From positions 2,108,001-2,172,000 of the forward strand of contig JANATG010000007.1 of assembly GCA_029449235.1 (NCBI GenBank): a stretch of 64,000 nt of DNA, read 5' to 3'. Shown here piece after piece: positions 23,644 to 35,735 of the stretch; position 1 is the stretch's first letter, and every line of letters begins with the position of its first letter. A program made the position numbers and the translations under genes. The notes beneath the pieces are model-generated. The model was not told where the DNA came from, did no database searches, and saw nothing but the letters and a program-made list of their open reading frames with translations. The stretch is from Linnemannia schmuckeri. Taxonomy: Eukaryota; Mortierellomycota; Mortierellomycetes; Mortierellales; Mortierellaceae.

Positions 23644-25306
23644 GCGACAAAGAAAAATTTTCATCGTTTTCCCAGAACTGGGTCCAGCCCTTCACCGCAC
23701 CAAAATAGAACGCACAAATCAAAGGAAAAAAAAGCTCTCAAGAAAAAAAAAAAAAAAAAAACTACACAACAGAACCTGGTCAAGTTCTGGGGACTTCTCA
23801 GGACCTAGAGCTGCTAATACTGAAAGAAGCAAGTAGGGCAGAATCAACGTTACTAACATGATTCAAACTGGGGCTGAGAGAGAGGGAAAAGTAGGTTGAT
23901 CAAAATGGAGAAAAAGTATAGGCAAAAACACAAGACGGGACGTGTCGTAAGATTTAGTTGCCGGAAAAAAACTGAAAAGTACTATGCCCAATTCTTGGGA
24001 CCTAGGATAGCTTCATTTCTTTCCTTGGGGTACTAAAGACTTCCTCTCCCTCCCTCTCTATCCTCTATCTCCCTCTCTATCCCCCTATCTCCCTCTCTCC
24101 GTTGGGTCTCGGGGTACAAAATAAGCCAGCTGCTGTGTGCGATAAAAAAAACGGTAGTCAGACGGCCATGGGCGTTCATACAACCGACGCCAGGACCCCA
24201 AGCCGAAGGGCCGCAAAAACATGTCCGCTCACTCGCTCGACTCTTTTATTAGCTGCACAGATATCCAAAAACAACTCGTCAGGAAACTCCTTCACTTCCT
24301 TCCTACTCTTCCTCCAACCGGAGTAGAACCGAAAGAGGCGACTCAGTGGGGTATCAAAAAAATATGCGCTTGTAAGAAAAGCCAGCCAGACAGAGAGATA
24401 GTTCATGCATAAGGGTTGAAAGCTCAGATGGACAAGCAAAAAAGGTACGAGGTGTCTTGTTTTGGCACAATGTCGAGACACGACCTCACTTTTCCTTTTC
24501 CTTCTGTGTGCCGTTTTCCCCTGCGCCCACCTATGTATGAGTGATAGAGAGAGATGGGGGAGAAGGGAGGAAGAAAGGGAGGTAGGAGTTCCTTAACCCA
24601 TTTAAACAACATTTATGAGAGCGCTGCACAGAAACCCTCATTTGGTATCCCATCCAATGAACACCTGTTGTTTTCAACTCGTACTCCTTACTGCAGTGTG
24701 TCAGTGTTCACCTTCCTCCGACAGGCCAGCGACAGGTTGTGCGCCCAACTCAAGACAGACAGAGCGAGAATGAGAGAGAGAGAGAGAGAAGAGAGAGAGA
24801 GAAAGAGAGAGGGAAGTTGAAAGAAGTATTGCATAGGAGTTGGCCCAGGTTATCAATATATGTTTGAGAAAGAACGTACGCTCCAATATTCCCACCTGCG
24901 CCAACCGTTTTTCATTTTGACAGACTGGGCAGACTGATAGGCAAGCAAGCAAGTAGTGGGGGGGGAGGAGTTGAAAGTGCGCCAAAATTGCAGCCTTTGT
25001 CCCTTCGTCTCATCCAAAAGGGCTATCTTTTGCCAACAACAAATTCCAACCCGACGTCTTCCTTTAACTCTCGTCTGCAGTCTAGAATACCGCGCCAAAA
25101 TAAATGCCAGCTGTTTTAATTGTGCCTAATCACTCTCTGTTAAATTTGCATTATGCACAAGTCCTCTTTAGCTCATGTAAAAGTGACAAGGTATCCTTCG
25201 TGCACCTGGTTATTTTATTCTCCCAGCCTGATAACCAGGTCGGTGACCAACACAAAAAAAGATACATAATTCACAAACAACGAACCGAAACTTGTAAAGG
25301 GGCTTA

Positions 25307-26084
25307 TCAGGCCGCTGTTTCACGCTCATGTCTGGAAGTCGAGCATCTCCTAAGAAGACGTGTCGGGATGAACCGTCTCCACATTCGAATCAACAGGTTC
25401 TCGAAATAGGGTCTTCTGCAGACCAGAGAGGAGATGAAGAGGAGCATGAGGCTGTAAAGCGGGAGGGTAAGGACAATGTAGGCAATACAGAACGACCAAG
25501 GTCCAGAACCAAGCGAACCCGTCAAACCCAAGGCCTTCATCAGTGGTTTGACGATAAGCATTGTTGAGGATCCTGTGACTGAGAAGACAACCTATAGATT
25601 GATAGATGTAACAAGGACGACAAAAAAATGACAGATGTGTGGGTTTTTGCTGAAGCATTAGCATGAGCGCAAGAAATAACATTGAGTCTGGGCCATTCAC
25701 TCTTGGTCAAAAAGAAAATGAAGAAAAAAGGAACATGAAGAAGGGCATGTACTTCGTCATTTTTCATTCAGTTTACTGCGATCAAAATTAATGACTTACG
25801 AAGATAATGATCCATTCAATCCACCAGTTTGCGCTGAACCGCTCACGCACCATCTCGCGATGGTGCGCCAGACGATCGTATTTGGGACCATCGCGCGTCA
25901 GCCCCTCGCTTCCTCCTCCTATTCCTACTTCTACACCTCCTCCAGTCGTGTGCGAAGATGTGTGCTCGTGGTGAGTTTGGATACTGACAATTGTGCTCGA
26001 AGCAGACGAGTCTGCGCGCTCGTCCTCTGGTTGGAGCAGAGGTCGTCTCTCGTGGTCAGTGGTGGGCTGTGAGGTTCCTGACAT
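25307..26084 (-). CDS. Small membrane protein, DUF6787-like
   Basis: Two minus-strand exons (26084-25800 and 25591-25307) joined by a 208-bp gtaagt...tag intron in phase 0 give 189 residues. The first about 75 residues are hydrophilic (acidic, His/Thr/Gly-rich). The rest has WWIEWIIIFVVFSVTGSSTM, a PLMKALGLTGSL segment, GPWS, and PLYSLMLLFISSL followed by a basic YFENLLIRMWRRF end. WWxEW, TGSSTM, GPWS and PLYSxxL are the landmarks I associate with the DUF6787 family of small membrane proteins found in plants, algae and fungi, whose function is not established. It is the only gene between the two ferric reductases, and a strict iron-type GATA motif lies 202 bp upstream of its start. Confidence 0.7.
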
Positions 26085-26285
26085 GGTACTATAACACGAT
26101 TTGTGTAGATTCAGGTTGCGGTCGAAATGAAATGGTTAGAATGAAGGGTGTTTAGTGATGCTGTTGAGTCTGGAATCACCACTGCGCGAGCAGTTCGCCC
26201 AAAATCAAAGAAAAACGTGACACGCTGCGAATGGAAAGAGTGAAAAGGAGGCAATCAATTGAAGCATCTGATTGGTTAAACGAGG

Positions 26286-26294
26286 ATCTGATAA
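26286..26294 (+). promoter_or_regulatory. ATCTGATAA, iron GATA-factor consensus
   Basis: Strict site 202 bp upstream of the DUF6787-like start codon (26084, minus strand). That is promoter-proximal, so the small membrane protein may share iron control. Confidence 0.5.
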
Positions 26295-27561
26295 TTCTTT
26301 GACAAACTTGTCTGCTTTTAGACTGATGCGACAAAACATGAGCCATTGTAGGGCTATTTTGTAAAAAGGTGAGCAAGAGACAGAGGGAGTGAAAACAAAC
26401 ATCATCTCTCTTCTCTTTTCGTTGTTTTCTTGTGCGGTTGGTGCTTTTGAGCTTCTATCTTTTTTTTTTATTTTTTGCTGTGGAATCGGTCCACAACTTC
26501 CATCTGATTTCCTCTTTAACCATACCTATCCTATCAACAGTCTGACTGGCAGTTTGGCTGGCTGGTTGTCTGGGCTATCAGATCGAGTCTGTCTCCATGG
26601 GCAGGGCTAGCCCCCTCTTTTTTTCCCTCTCCCCTCTTCACCGTATCTTCTTCCTTACTTGCGCTCTTTGGTCATAAATCTCTTCTTTCTCGACCACTAA
26701 TGCACGCCAGTCGTCGAATATTCGTCCTCCGCCGCTCAATTTCATCCCAGCGAACATTTGAAAACAACACATTACAAAAACGAAGTGTCATCCACTCTCT
26801 GTCGCGTGTGAACTACCATGCCCCTTTTGGTCTTGGTTTGTTTACCCTTCTTTTTTTTTCTTCTCTTCACCTGTCCGCACTCTGATTTTCGCGTCACCTT
26901 TTTGGGGAGGCACACAACCAGTACCCAGTCCATATAAAACTTTGTTTTCTGTTCAACCAACGGTCGGGCACACGGAGTATTCTAACGTATAGTTTATGAC
27001 TGTAGGGGGAGGGAGAGGTTGGGCACGGCAGAATTAGGGAGAGGCGCCTGTTTTTTTATGTTGTGCGTGCCCCTGTGCCCTTGTGGACTAATTTGAGGTC
27101 GTCCATGTGCATGGTAGAGATGCGACTAATTCCCCTATTTTACGCACGCGAACATAGGCATCTTTGATGGTAGTTTCAGAGCAAGGATGAGAAGTGTATC
27201 TACAAGTGTACAACTTGCCCGTTAGGGTTGAACAAACACCATCTGTTTTCTGATGGACCACTTCCATCTATCCTTTTCTCTTTCTCTCTTTTTCGATGAG
27301 CTGTCAAAAAGCACAAAAAAGGTATGTGTATATGTGCGTGGTGTAAAGTACTAATGGCTCAGGAGCGGAGTCGGACTATCGAACATCTCTTCTTTTGACA
27401 AGTTAGTCACCTCCCTCTCTTTCCTTTGGAAGGAGTTGATTGTCAAAGATGTATTTCTCTCTTTCCTCTTTTGCTCATCCCTCACAAAAAAATGGCGATC
27501 CAGAGTCAGCAGCCCCTCACTCTTCCCGCTCCGTCATCCGCTTCACCAGTCAACCACACCC

Positions 27562-27570
27562 TTATCAGAT
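27562..27570 (-). promoter_or_regulatory. ATCTGATAA (reverse strand), iron GATA-factor consensus
   Basis: Reads TTATCAGAT on the plus strand, immediately before a T-rich tract. Forms a close pair with 27648. Confidence 0.45.
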
Positions 27571-27647
27571 TTTTTTTCATTTTTTTTTTTATTTTTTAAT
27601 TTTTTAATTTTTTTGGATTCATGGCTAGACCAGACCCCGGGTCAGCC

Positions 27648-27656
27648 TTATCTGAT
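27648..27656 (-). promoter_or_regulatory. ATCAGATAA (reverse strand), iron GATA-factor consensus
   Basis: Reads TTATCTGAT on the plus strand, 86 bp from the previous site. Both sites of this pair abut poly(T). Confidence 0.45.
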
Positions 27657-30600
27657 TTTTTTTTTTTTTTTTTTTGTGACGAAAGGGAGGGAGAGAGAGG
27701 AAGAGATAGATGGAGACTGGTTGGTTCCCTTGCCCTTTGCTTAATTTTTTTTTTGCACACTTCCAACGAGGATCCCACTCGCTCACTCACTCGACTCTCT
27801 AAGATGTGTTACTGGCACTGTGACAAAAAAAAGACTGTTACACCTTCTCTTTTAGGACCGAGTTACGGCTTAATCCGCCTTGTTTTTTTACCCGATCGCC
27901 TTAAAGAAAGAGAAAAACAGAGAAAAGCGCCCAAAGAGAGCAAACACCGCCCTCTCTTTGTCCGCGGTACTCTCTTTCTCACTCCCTTTCTCTGCTGGTA
28001 TGCCCTTGTCTCTCTGTCCCATAACGACAGAATTCGAACTCACTCGGCCGACTGGCCCTTTTCTATTACTACTTTCCCCGATACCTTTTTTTCTTCAAGT
28101 GGCGGCTTGTAAAAACAGCAAAAGTAGCACAACAAGAGATGACAGCCACTTGCATATGACAGTTACCTGCTTACCATAGACTGTTCCTAGTAAGTTCACC
28201 AGGGCCAGGGTACGGTAAAAAGACCACCCTTCCTTTTTTTTCTCTTCGGCCAGAATTCTCGAAAAAAAAACTTGCGGATCGTACTCTTGTCTCCGTGTCC
28301 GTCCTCTAGACTGCAAGAGATAGTCTTCACTCGCATCATCATAGTCTCCCCATTAAATTCCATCAAACAACCTCCGCGCACTCCTTTTGTTTGTCTTTCT
28401 CTTTGTATCCTTCAATCGTCGCCACCTTTTTCTTATTTTGTGATCTCCTCTGATAATACATTGCTTGATTCTTGGATCCAATATTTGATATAAAAGAGGT
28501 GTCGTTTCCCTTTTGTTTTTCTTCGTAATCACAAATCACACTTTTTTTTTTTTTTTTTTTTGCTTCTTTGTTTTTCTTCATCCTTATCCATATCTTGCTA
28601 CACAAAGTGTATGTATCCGTCATAGACAGCGTGCGCTCCTCACTGATTCTTAATCGGAAACAACAGTGACGCACTCTCGTTGTCTCTCGTTCGCATTTTT
28701 TTTTTTATCGCCGTTTGATCAATCAAAAATGAAATCACACGAACAACCCTGTAACCTGCAACCTGCAGCCTGCAAAACTAACAAACAATGACACGACAAG
28801 ACACATGGAAACACTAGACAACGTATCCACGGACACATGGGTTTTAGACTATGTCTTTATCAGTTTCCCATCACGTCTTCTCTCCCTTTATCCTCCCCCT
28901 TTCCCTCCCAAAGCCACTACTCCAAGCCTCCCTCTCTTTCCCTTCTATCCGTTGCCAGTCGACCACGTCAAAATGCATCGCGTAAACATTCGTTTCACTC
29001 CTCTTTGTCAGCTCCCTTATATCGATCGAATGCAGATATGGCGCCCTTTCTCGATACACACGCACTTTATCCATCCATCGTTTCTCAATCCTCTCACACT
29101 TCCTTGGTGCATTTGTGTGTTTACTGTTTCCTATTGATTCGTCATCCTTTCCCATAATTGAAGCATTTTCTCCTGCGCCCTGTCTGCACCCCCGTTCCCC
29201 CTTCCTCTCCTCGTTTTCATCCCCGATCCCCAGACGATAAGACACGCACCTATGACGATAATAATCAGTAGGATCCGTGTGCAATCAAAAAAAAGTCTAT
29301 CTATCCGCCCCTGCCGTAGTTGAGACAAGGTCTAGTAGGTCACGAATCTTGACATGTTAATAATGCAATGCACGCATACGTGTTTATATGTCGCTATTTG
29401 TTGTTTTTTGTTTTTTGTTTCATGTCAGGGTCCTGTTTTCTTATCATTTCTATTCAAAAGGGGTAAAGTGTTTATTATGATTTAAGCGAATAAGATATCG
29501 TGCGCATGCCATGGTTACCCTCTCCCAACACACCTCAACCATAAACCAAACACCAAAACCAAACCACAAAAACACGATGCTAACAAACAAACACAAAAAA
29601 AAAGTAAGACTGAGCGAGAGAGCGCGAGGCGATAACGAATGAGCCATTTGAGCAGAATGCTCTTTTGTTCACACGGAGTTTGACAGTAAGTCCCTGCGGA
29701 CAGAGTCTGGGCACATGGACCATCAACTACGTCTCCTACTACTCTGCTTTACTGACACATGCTCTAGTCGTCGTGATAACAAAAAACATGCAGGAAAAAA
29801 ATAAAATAGAGGGCACACCATCCAAGTACATGTTCAAAACACCACAATGTACAAAAAGACCTAGTCTATTCAAAAACATCGACATACAACAACCAGAAAA
29901 AACAACTATCATGGTCGATGGAGATGGAATATTGGGATTCTATTGATTTTTTTTTTTTGTTTTGAGTTGGTAAAGTATAAAGTGTAAAGTGTAAAGAAGA
30001 TGAACACAGCAACGAAAAGAAGGTAGAATGGAATTCGTAGACCAGAAGATAGTTTTCTGTCTATGCCGCAGATGGAAATTAAGAACCATAGGCATCGGTC
30101 TCTCTTTTGCGCCATTTCCGCTTGAACTGACATGCAAACGCACGCTTTTCTTCCCTTTGGCCGCCACCGTGGGTCGAACTCTTTTTTGCAAAAAAGGGAC
30201 CCATCGACCATGTTGTAACCATGTGCTGGTACAAAAGAACGCTAAACCAAAAAGAGCACATCAGAACACTCATCTTCTATGACGGAGCCCAACGGAGCAG
30301 AAGGGGCTAGGGTAAAACAGCAAGTGAAGGAGAGGAGGGGACCAGATCAGATTAGGAAAAGAAAAGGCGCTCGTCTTCGTTGTTCACTGTTTTTCTTGTT
30401 GCTCACATTTTTCCAAGGGGCGGGAGCGAGCGTTGAAATAGGGGGGGGAGAGCAGAGTTTGGATGAGTTCAATTGAAAATAAGAGTCAACAAAAAAGAGC
30501 GGACCCTGACCCTGAACAAAGTGAGAGGGGGCCATTGGAAGATCCCTTCCTTTCGATAATTATTTTCTTGTTTGCCACTGCCTGGCCATGTCATGTTATG

Positions 30601-31614
30601 TTTGTTGTTTTGTTGAATCCGTGGATTTTGATCTGTTCTTCTTCTTTATCTTTCTCTTTCTCTTTCTCACTCCTAAACATCATCCAAACCACGAATATCG
30701 AACAATGAAAGAGTAGGGGATGGCAAAGAAAACAAAGAGGTGGTGAGTTTGTTCAAAGAAGTTGAAAAAAAGTTTCGGAGATGAACGCGCGTGCGTATTG
30801 CCTTATTGTCGTGTTGTTTGCTTTGCTTTGGCATGCAAAATAGAGTCTAGACCACCTGCCATCGCGCCTAAACGATGCTTGAATGGGAGACTATCAACGA
30901 AGTGTCAAAAGAAAAGAGATAGATAGACAACGATAGAGAGGAGAGGCGAACCAAGCGTCTATCTTGTTTTTGTTTCCTCTGCCTCGCCCAGATGGATAGA
31001 TTGTTCGATGCTCTCATACACTACTATAGACAACAGGCTGCACATGCATAATTCCTTTTCGGACCCTCGGAAAAGTAGAGACAAATCGAGCGAAGCAAGA
31101 AAAAAAATGCATAACGGACAAGGAGGTAAGTCAAAAGAATTGTCGAGGTTAGGCCACGAGGTTCGGAGATGAAGAAAAGAAATACGAGGTGGGCAACGTC
31201 TTTTCTCCTGTCTACTCCTTCCCCCCAGGTATGTACATAGTGCATGCTGAAGGAGAAGAAAGAAGTAGATGAGTCCATTACACCATCCAGAGGGAACATC
31301 TCCGCATGTGTACTTTGTAGGGCGTAAAAACAAAACAAAATCACTACGGCTTTTTACCCTCTCTTACTCCTTTTTTTTTGAATTTGGACAAAAAAAGGAT
31401 TGAAGAAGCCGAGGACGAAAGCGAAAAGCGACATCGACATCGCAAGACAAGAACTAGGGGACATGTGTGTGTCGTGTGCCGGAAAAAGGCCTAAAAGAGA
31501 GAACCAGGCCCTGCGCTCTATGTGGACCAAATGAGTCGTCAATCAGATCTTATTTATTCTGTGCTGCATGGACAAAGAAAGAAATATCAGATTGAGACAG
31601 AGACTCCTTTTTTC

Positions 31615-31623
31615 ATCAGATAA
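31615..31623 (+). promoter_or_regulatory. ATCAGATAA, iron GATA-factor consensus
   Basis: Strict site about 0.9 kb upstream of the ferric reductase 2 start codon. This mirrors the 836-bp spacing of the nearest site at ferric reductase 1. A near match (ATCTGATAT, reverse strand) is at about 31584. Confidence 0.5.
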
Positions 31624-32096
31624 TTGGAGCGAGCGACCACTCCTTTTTCGATTCTTTGGCCGTGTCTCTTATGGCAAGGAGCATTTTTACATCTCTCTCT
31701 TTCTTGGATTGTAAGTAATGTTGTTGTTGTTGTTGCGAGAGATAGATACGAACCCTTTTTTCTTTTTGTGCGATTTTTTTCTTCAATTGAGCTAGAAGGA
31801 GAAAGACGTGAATGAAGGGTAAAAATCGAAGGAAGGAGAAAATAGCCGAAATAGAAGGAGTTGAATAATGACAATAACAAAGACAAAGAAAAAAAGAGGG
31901 AATGATGGACGGACATTGGTCCAGAGCGACTCAAAAAACTTTGTTCCCCTCTTTTTTTCTGTAACTAGACTTCTGCTCTGCTGTAAATATGTGACAGAGT
32001 GACTGACTGACTGATCGACTGAATAAGGGAATCCCTCTGTCCACCTGGTCATCCATTCATTCTGATCACCTTTTTTTTGCAGCACTCTCCGCCCAC

Positions 32097-32123
<27 letters not shown>
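32097..32123 (+). repeat. Poly(T) tract, 27 nt
   Basis: Long T run about 400 bp before the ferric reductase 2 start. Such runs can exclude nucleosomes and support promoter opening. Confidence 0.85.
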
Positions 32124-32127
<4 letters not shown>

Positions 32128-32521
32128 GCGGTGACTGAACGAGAAGCAATTTGTCCGCAACAGAAGAGAGGGAGACAACGGGCTTGGGTAAAAAAGTACG
32201 CCAAAAAGCTTTTTCCTTTTTTAAGAACTCACTGAACGATTCTTTTTCATATAAGAACGTCTTTCCCTTTCATTTTTCTTCTTTTTCTTTCTTCTTCTTC
32301 ACTCCTCAGTCATTCCTTCTTGCTCCCTTTCATCCTCTTCCGCGTTCATCTTTTTTCTCCTTCTTCCGTCACCTCATTTTCATATCTGAAGCCTCCGAGC
32401 TCTCGGTTCTATCTTTATTTTTCTCTCCGCTTCACAATCACTCTCCTCCTTCCTCCACTTGGTATCACCCACACCTCGCTCCACACCTCTTCCTCTACAC
32501 ACACATACACGTCGCCTCAAT

Positions 32522-35418
32522 ATGATTGCATTCCACCGTCTGGTGATCGGATTCTGCCTGGCAGTCTTCTCCGCCTGGATGTTCGCCGATTACTTCATTC
32601 TCTGGAAAGAAAAAATCAAGTCGCACTTTGTCTTCAACGAGATGGACCTCTACTGGTCTGTCGTCTGTCTCCTGCCCATTCTCCTCGGCCACTTCCTCAC
32701 CATCTGGGGAAACTATTTCCGTGCCACTTCTCAGTTCCAACACTCCATCTCCAAAGTCACCACGCCCGCCCACAAGAAACAACGAATCTCGATCTGGGAG
32801 CGTCATGACCCCTATTTCGGCTACACGGTTAAGTTCTGGTGCCTTACGATCTTGATCGCCATAATGAACATTTACTGGTTCATCTTGACGACCGCCCTGA
32901 GCAGAACCAACTATGTCAAGTCGTACGGCGCCGACCAGGGCAACGTCCGTGCAATTGCGTACGGTAGTTCGCAGGCGGTGTTGTTGGATACGTCGATTAT
33001 CTTGTTCTTGGTTCTGAGGAGATCGATGTTGCATGCGTTGGGATTTACGTACTCGGAAATTGTTCCCCTGCACCGGTGGTTGGGAGTGACGATGCTTGTC
33101 TGGGCAACTGTCCATGCGGCGTTCTATAGTGCTTGGTTGACGATGGAGGGCAAGTTCTGGACGGATATCGCGTTCACAGATAAATCCAGAGGCACACGCA
33201 ACATGCCCGGTGTCTTTGCATGGGTAAGTCATTCAATTCACTTGCATTTTAGTTTATTGTTTATTCATTTTTTTTGACCTCTTTGTTGTTAATGTTTGTT
33301 TGTTTGCTTGTATGCATATATGTATGTGGGGACACTAAGAGAGAAATAAGAGTAAGGGATGACACATTAGTAAACAACAACAATCTGTCAACATGTCAAC
33401 ATGTCAACAAATCAACAGAATCTATAAAATCACAAATGAAGCGATCTGATAAGTTTAATCACAGAGTCGTCCATCCCGCTGGGAAAAATTTCGAAACCTT
33501 AATTTTTTATTCAAGCTACTGCCTCTTCCCCGTGTCTCTGACTGTCTCGTCTCCTTCCAACATTAGAGAACTGACAAACATATGCTCCTTGATTTTTTCA
33601 TATCTCAAAAACAAATAGTTCGGAATGGTGATCATGGCATTCATGGCCCTGCCCCAATTCCGGCGCTGGGTCTACCCAGTTTTTATCTACGTCCATCGCG
33701 TAGGCACATTCATTTTCTTTGTCGGCCTCATCATGCACTATCCCTCCGTCATGCTCTGGTACTACATGCTCCCCGGTTTCGTCCTCTTCCTTGTCGACCG
33801 TTTCGTCCCCAAAATCATCCAAACCCGTTCCATCCACCCCAACGTCACCTGCGCCTTCAATGCCGATGCTGAAATTATCCGTATGCGCCTTACCTCGCAT
33901 GAACCCATGAAGCCCTATTATCCTGGTGACTATATCACAGTCCAGATCCCTGGGCTGGGTCGTATCTACCATCCCTTCACCATTGCCTCTTACTGGCCTG
34001 AGGACCCTCATTCGATTACCCTTTACATGCGTGTCATGGGTGAGTCCAAGTGGAGTTGGACAAAGGACTTGGCCAAGCTCTGTGGGAATGAGGATAAGCG
34101 GATTACTATTCAGGCCAACGTCGATGGTGTCTTTGGTGATCGTCGCCACGACTACCTCAAGTCCGAAACGATGATCATATTCGCTGCCGGAGCCGCCATT
34201 ACCACCTTCATGGCCCTCATTAAGGCTATTGCTGCCCAGATCGCTGCTTCGGACGAGCCCCTCCGCATGCAATTGCATTTCATCTGCACATTCCGTACAC
34301 GCTCCGAGCTCCACGCCTATGGCTCCTTCCTCCACCAGATCACCCGCGACCCGCGTTTCACCAGCTGGTTGCATGTTGAGATCTATGTCTCCCGCCCTGA
34401 CAAGCCCCAGACCCTCATGGGCGCCCACGCTCATGTTGTCAAGAATGATATCCAGGTCCCTAGCCAGACCAAGGTCGCCAAGAAGAACTTTTTGAAGCGC
34501 ACTGGTACCAAACTGAAGCGTGCCCTTTCTGGTCGTACTATTGTTGAGGCTCCTGCACCCACTTTGACCTCCGTCGTGACCCAGGATCAAGAAAAGGCTG
34601 CTGCCGCCGCCGCCGAGGAGGACAACTTGCAACGCTCGAGCTCTGTAAAGTCGACTGTGGAGACACTTCACGGCGAAGACTCTAAGAACACCAGTAACAT
34701 TCCCTCCAACTCCAGCAGCAACAACACCTCTAAGATTGAGATCATCAATGAAAGGAACGAGGACGAACCCCTTCCTCTGTCCAGCAAGCCTACAAAGTCC
34801 AGAACCTACATCGAGAACGCCCTCCCCACCTTCGAAGCCTCCTCGGCCCACACGATCTCCAAGCGCCTTGCCTCCCTCGACCTGATCACCACCGCGTTTT
34901 TGGTCCTCGTTCCCCTAGCCTTTTACTACGGCTTCCGCGCCGTCCAATGGGACGGCGAACCCCATTGGTGCCCTACCGCCAAGTCCAAGGACAAGTGGAC
35001 CATTTTTGTCTGCCAATGGGTCTACGCCCTCGTCCCTGGATTCCTTCACTTCTTTGTCTTCTTCCTCTTGGGCTCGATCGGTATTACGCTCGCAAGACGA
35101 TTCCATCTGCGCCACCAAAAGGGGGGTCACGATGTCGAGACCGCCATCCCATACCCAGATTTCAATGCCGAGGACGAGAAGCTCTCGGTCGAGGATGGTA
35201 ACTGGGATGAAGGCGATGTAGTCTACAGTCGTGGACGCATGGATGCTCGCAAGTCGATTCAGAGATTTGTCAACGCTGGAGTGGGCAAGAAGGAGAATGG
35301 TCAGGGATTGGTCGCGGTATTTGCTGGTGGTCCTGAGGGCTTTGTGGCCATGGTCGAGAAGCAGACCAAGGCTGCCAACTGGTCTGTTGATTTTCACCGC
35401 GAGACCTGGGCTCCTTAG
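32522..35418 (+). CDS. Ferric reductase, FRE/NOX superfamily, copy 2
   Basis: Two exons (32522-33223 and 33619-35418) encode 833 residues. Heme pairs are H184/H198 (PLHRWLG...TVHAAF) and H260/H274 (YVHRVG...LIMHYP), each HisX13His. The FAD motif HPFTIASYWPED and NADPH loop AGAAITTFM are identical to copy 1. As in copy 1, a disordered linker and two extra hydrophobic helices (ITTAFLVLVPLAFYYGF and ALVPGFLHFFVFFLLGSIGI) split the nucleotide-binding region before GGPEGFVAM and FHRETWAP. It reduces external ferric iron with cytosolic NADPH, by family. The start is the first ATG after a CT-rich leader and matches the hydrophobic N-terminus of the paralog. The intron (395 bp) is the longest of the two genes and carries a strict iron-type GATA site. 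AATAAA is at 35556-35561. Confidence 0.88.
33387..33418 (+). repeat. Tandem 8-bp repeat in ferric reductase 2 intron
   Basis: Four head-to-tail units of GTCAACAT, the last two diverged, within the long first intron and 26 bp before the intronic GATA motif. Confidence 0.8.
33444..33452 (+). promoter_or_regulatory. ATCTGATAA in intron 1 of ferric reductase 2
   Basis: Strict iron-type GATA element, preceded by CG like those at 21406 and 23635. An intronic repressor site is plausible but unproven. Confidence 0.45.
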
Positions 35419-35735
35419 GTTTACCTACCTATTATCACCTTTCTCCCTCTCCTTCCTCCTACTCATCTTGTATTATAATTTCTCAAGGGTTATCTCTACT
35501 CTTTATCCCGCTTTTATCTATTCCCCACTGCATTTTTTTTACATCCACAACTCATAATAAATATCTTTCAGTGCCAATTACCTTCCCTTTGCGCGACCAC
35601 GACTGATTGAGTTGTTAAAAAATAAAATATGATAATGTATTGAGAAACGGTAGGATGTATGCCTGATATGCTAGGCCGCCCCACAGGTTTTCGGTCCGCA
35701 ACTTCTTCCAGGACGCCTACAATGCAGCAACAATT

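Larger units (their letters stand above)
20571..25306. other. 4.7 kb gene-poor region upstream of ferric reductase 1
   Basis: No convincing coding frame on either strand. It contains GA-rich stretches (20680-20850), a poly(A) run at 23743-23761, CT and CTAT simple repeats (24045-24100), a GA repeat (about 24770-24815) and three strict ATCTGATAA motifs listed separately. The size is large for this otherwise compact window, so it may hold regulatory DNA, long leaders with introns or a noncoding transcript. Confidence 0.5.
26085..32521. other. 6.4 kb gene-poor region upstream of DUF6787-like gene and ferric reductase 2
   Basis: No frame here looks like a gene on either strand. Visible content: four strict iron-type GATA motifs, many relaxed HGATAA cores (for example near 28455, 28870, 29235, 29264, 29615, 29780 and 30557), long T runs (about 27655-27676, 28542-28561, 32097-32123), and a CT-rich stretch at 32250-32500 just before the ferric reductase 2 start, typical of a fungal core promoter and leader. 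Confidence 0.5.

Noticed and set aside
26576..26584. Near matches to the iron GATA motif (also about 22787, 31584, 46532 and 60808)
   Set aside because: Each lacks one base of ATC(A/T)GATAA (for example ATCTGATAG), so they were left out of the strict count.
28805..29284. Short frames on both strands in the intergenic region, about 110-137 codons
   Set aside because: Composition is Pro/Ser/Phe-rich from CT tracts, there are no motifs, and no splice partners were found.
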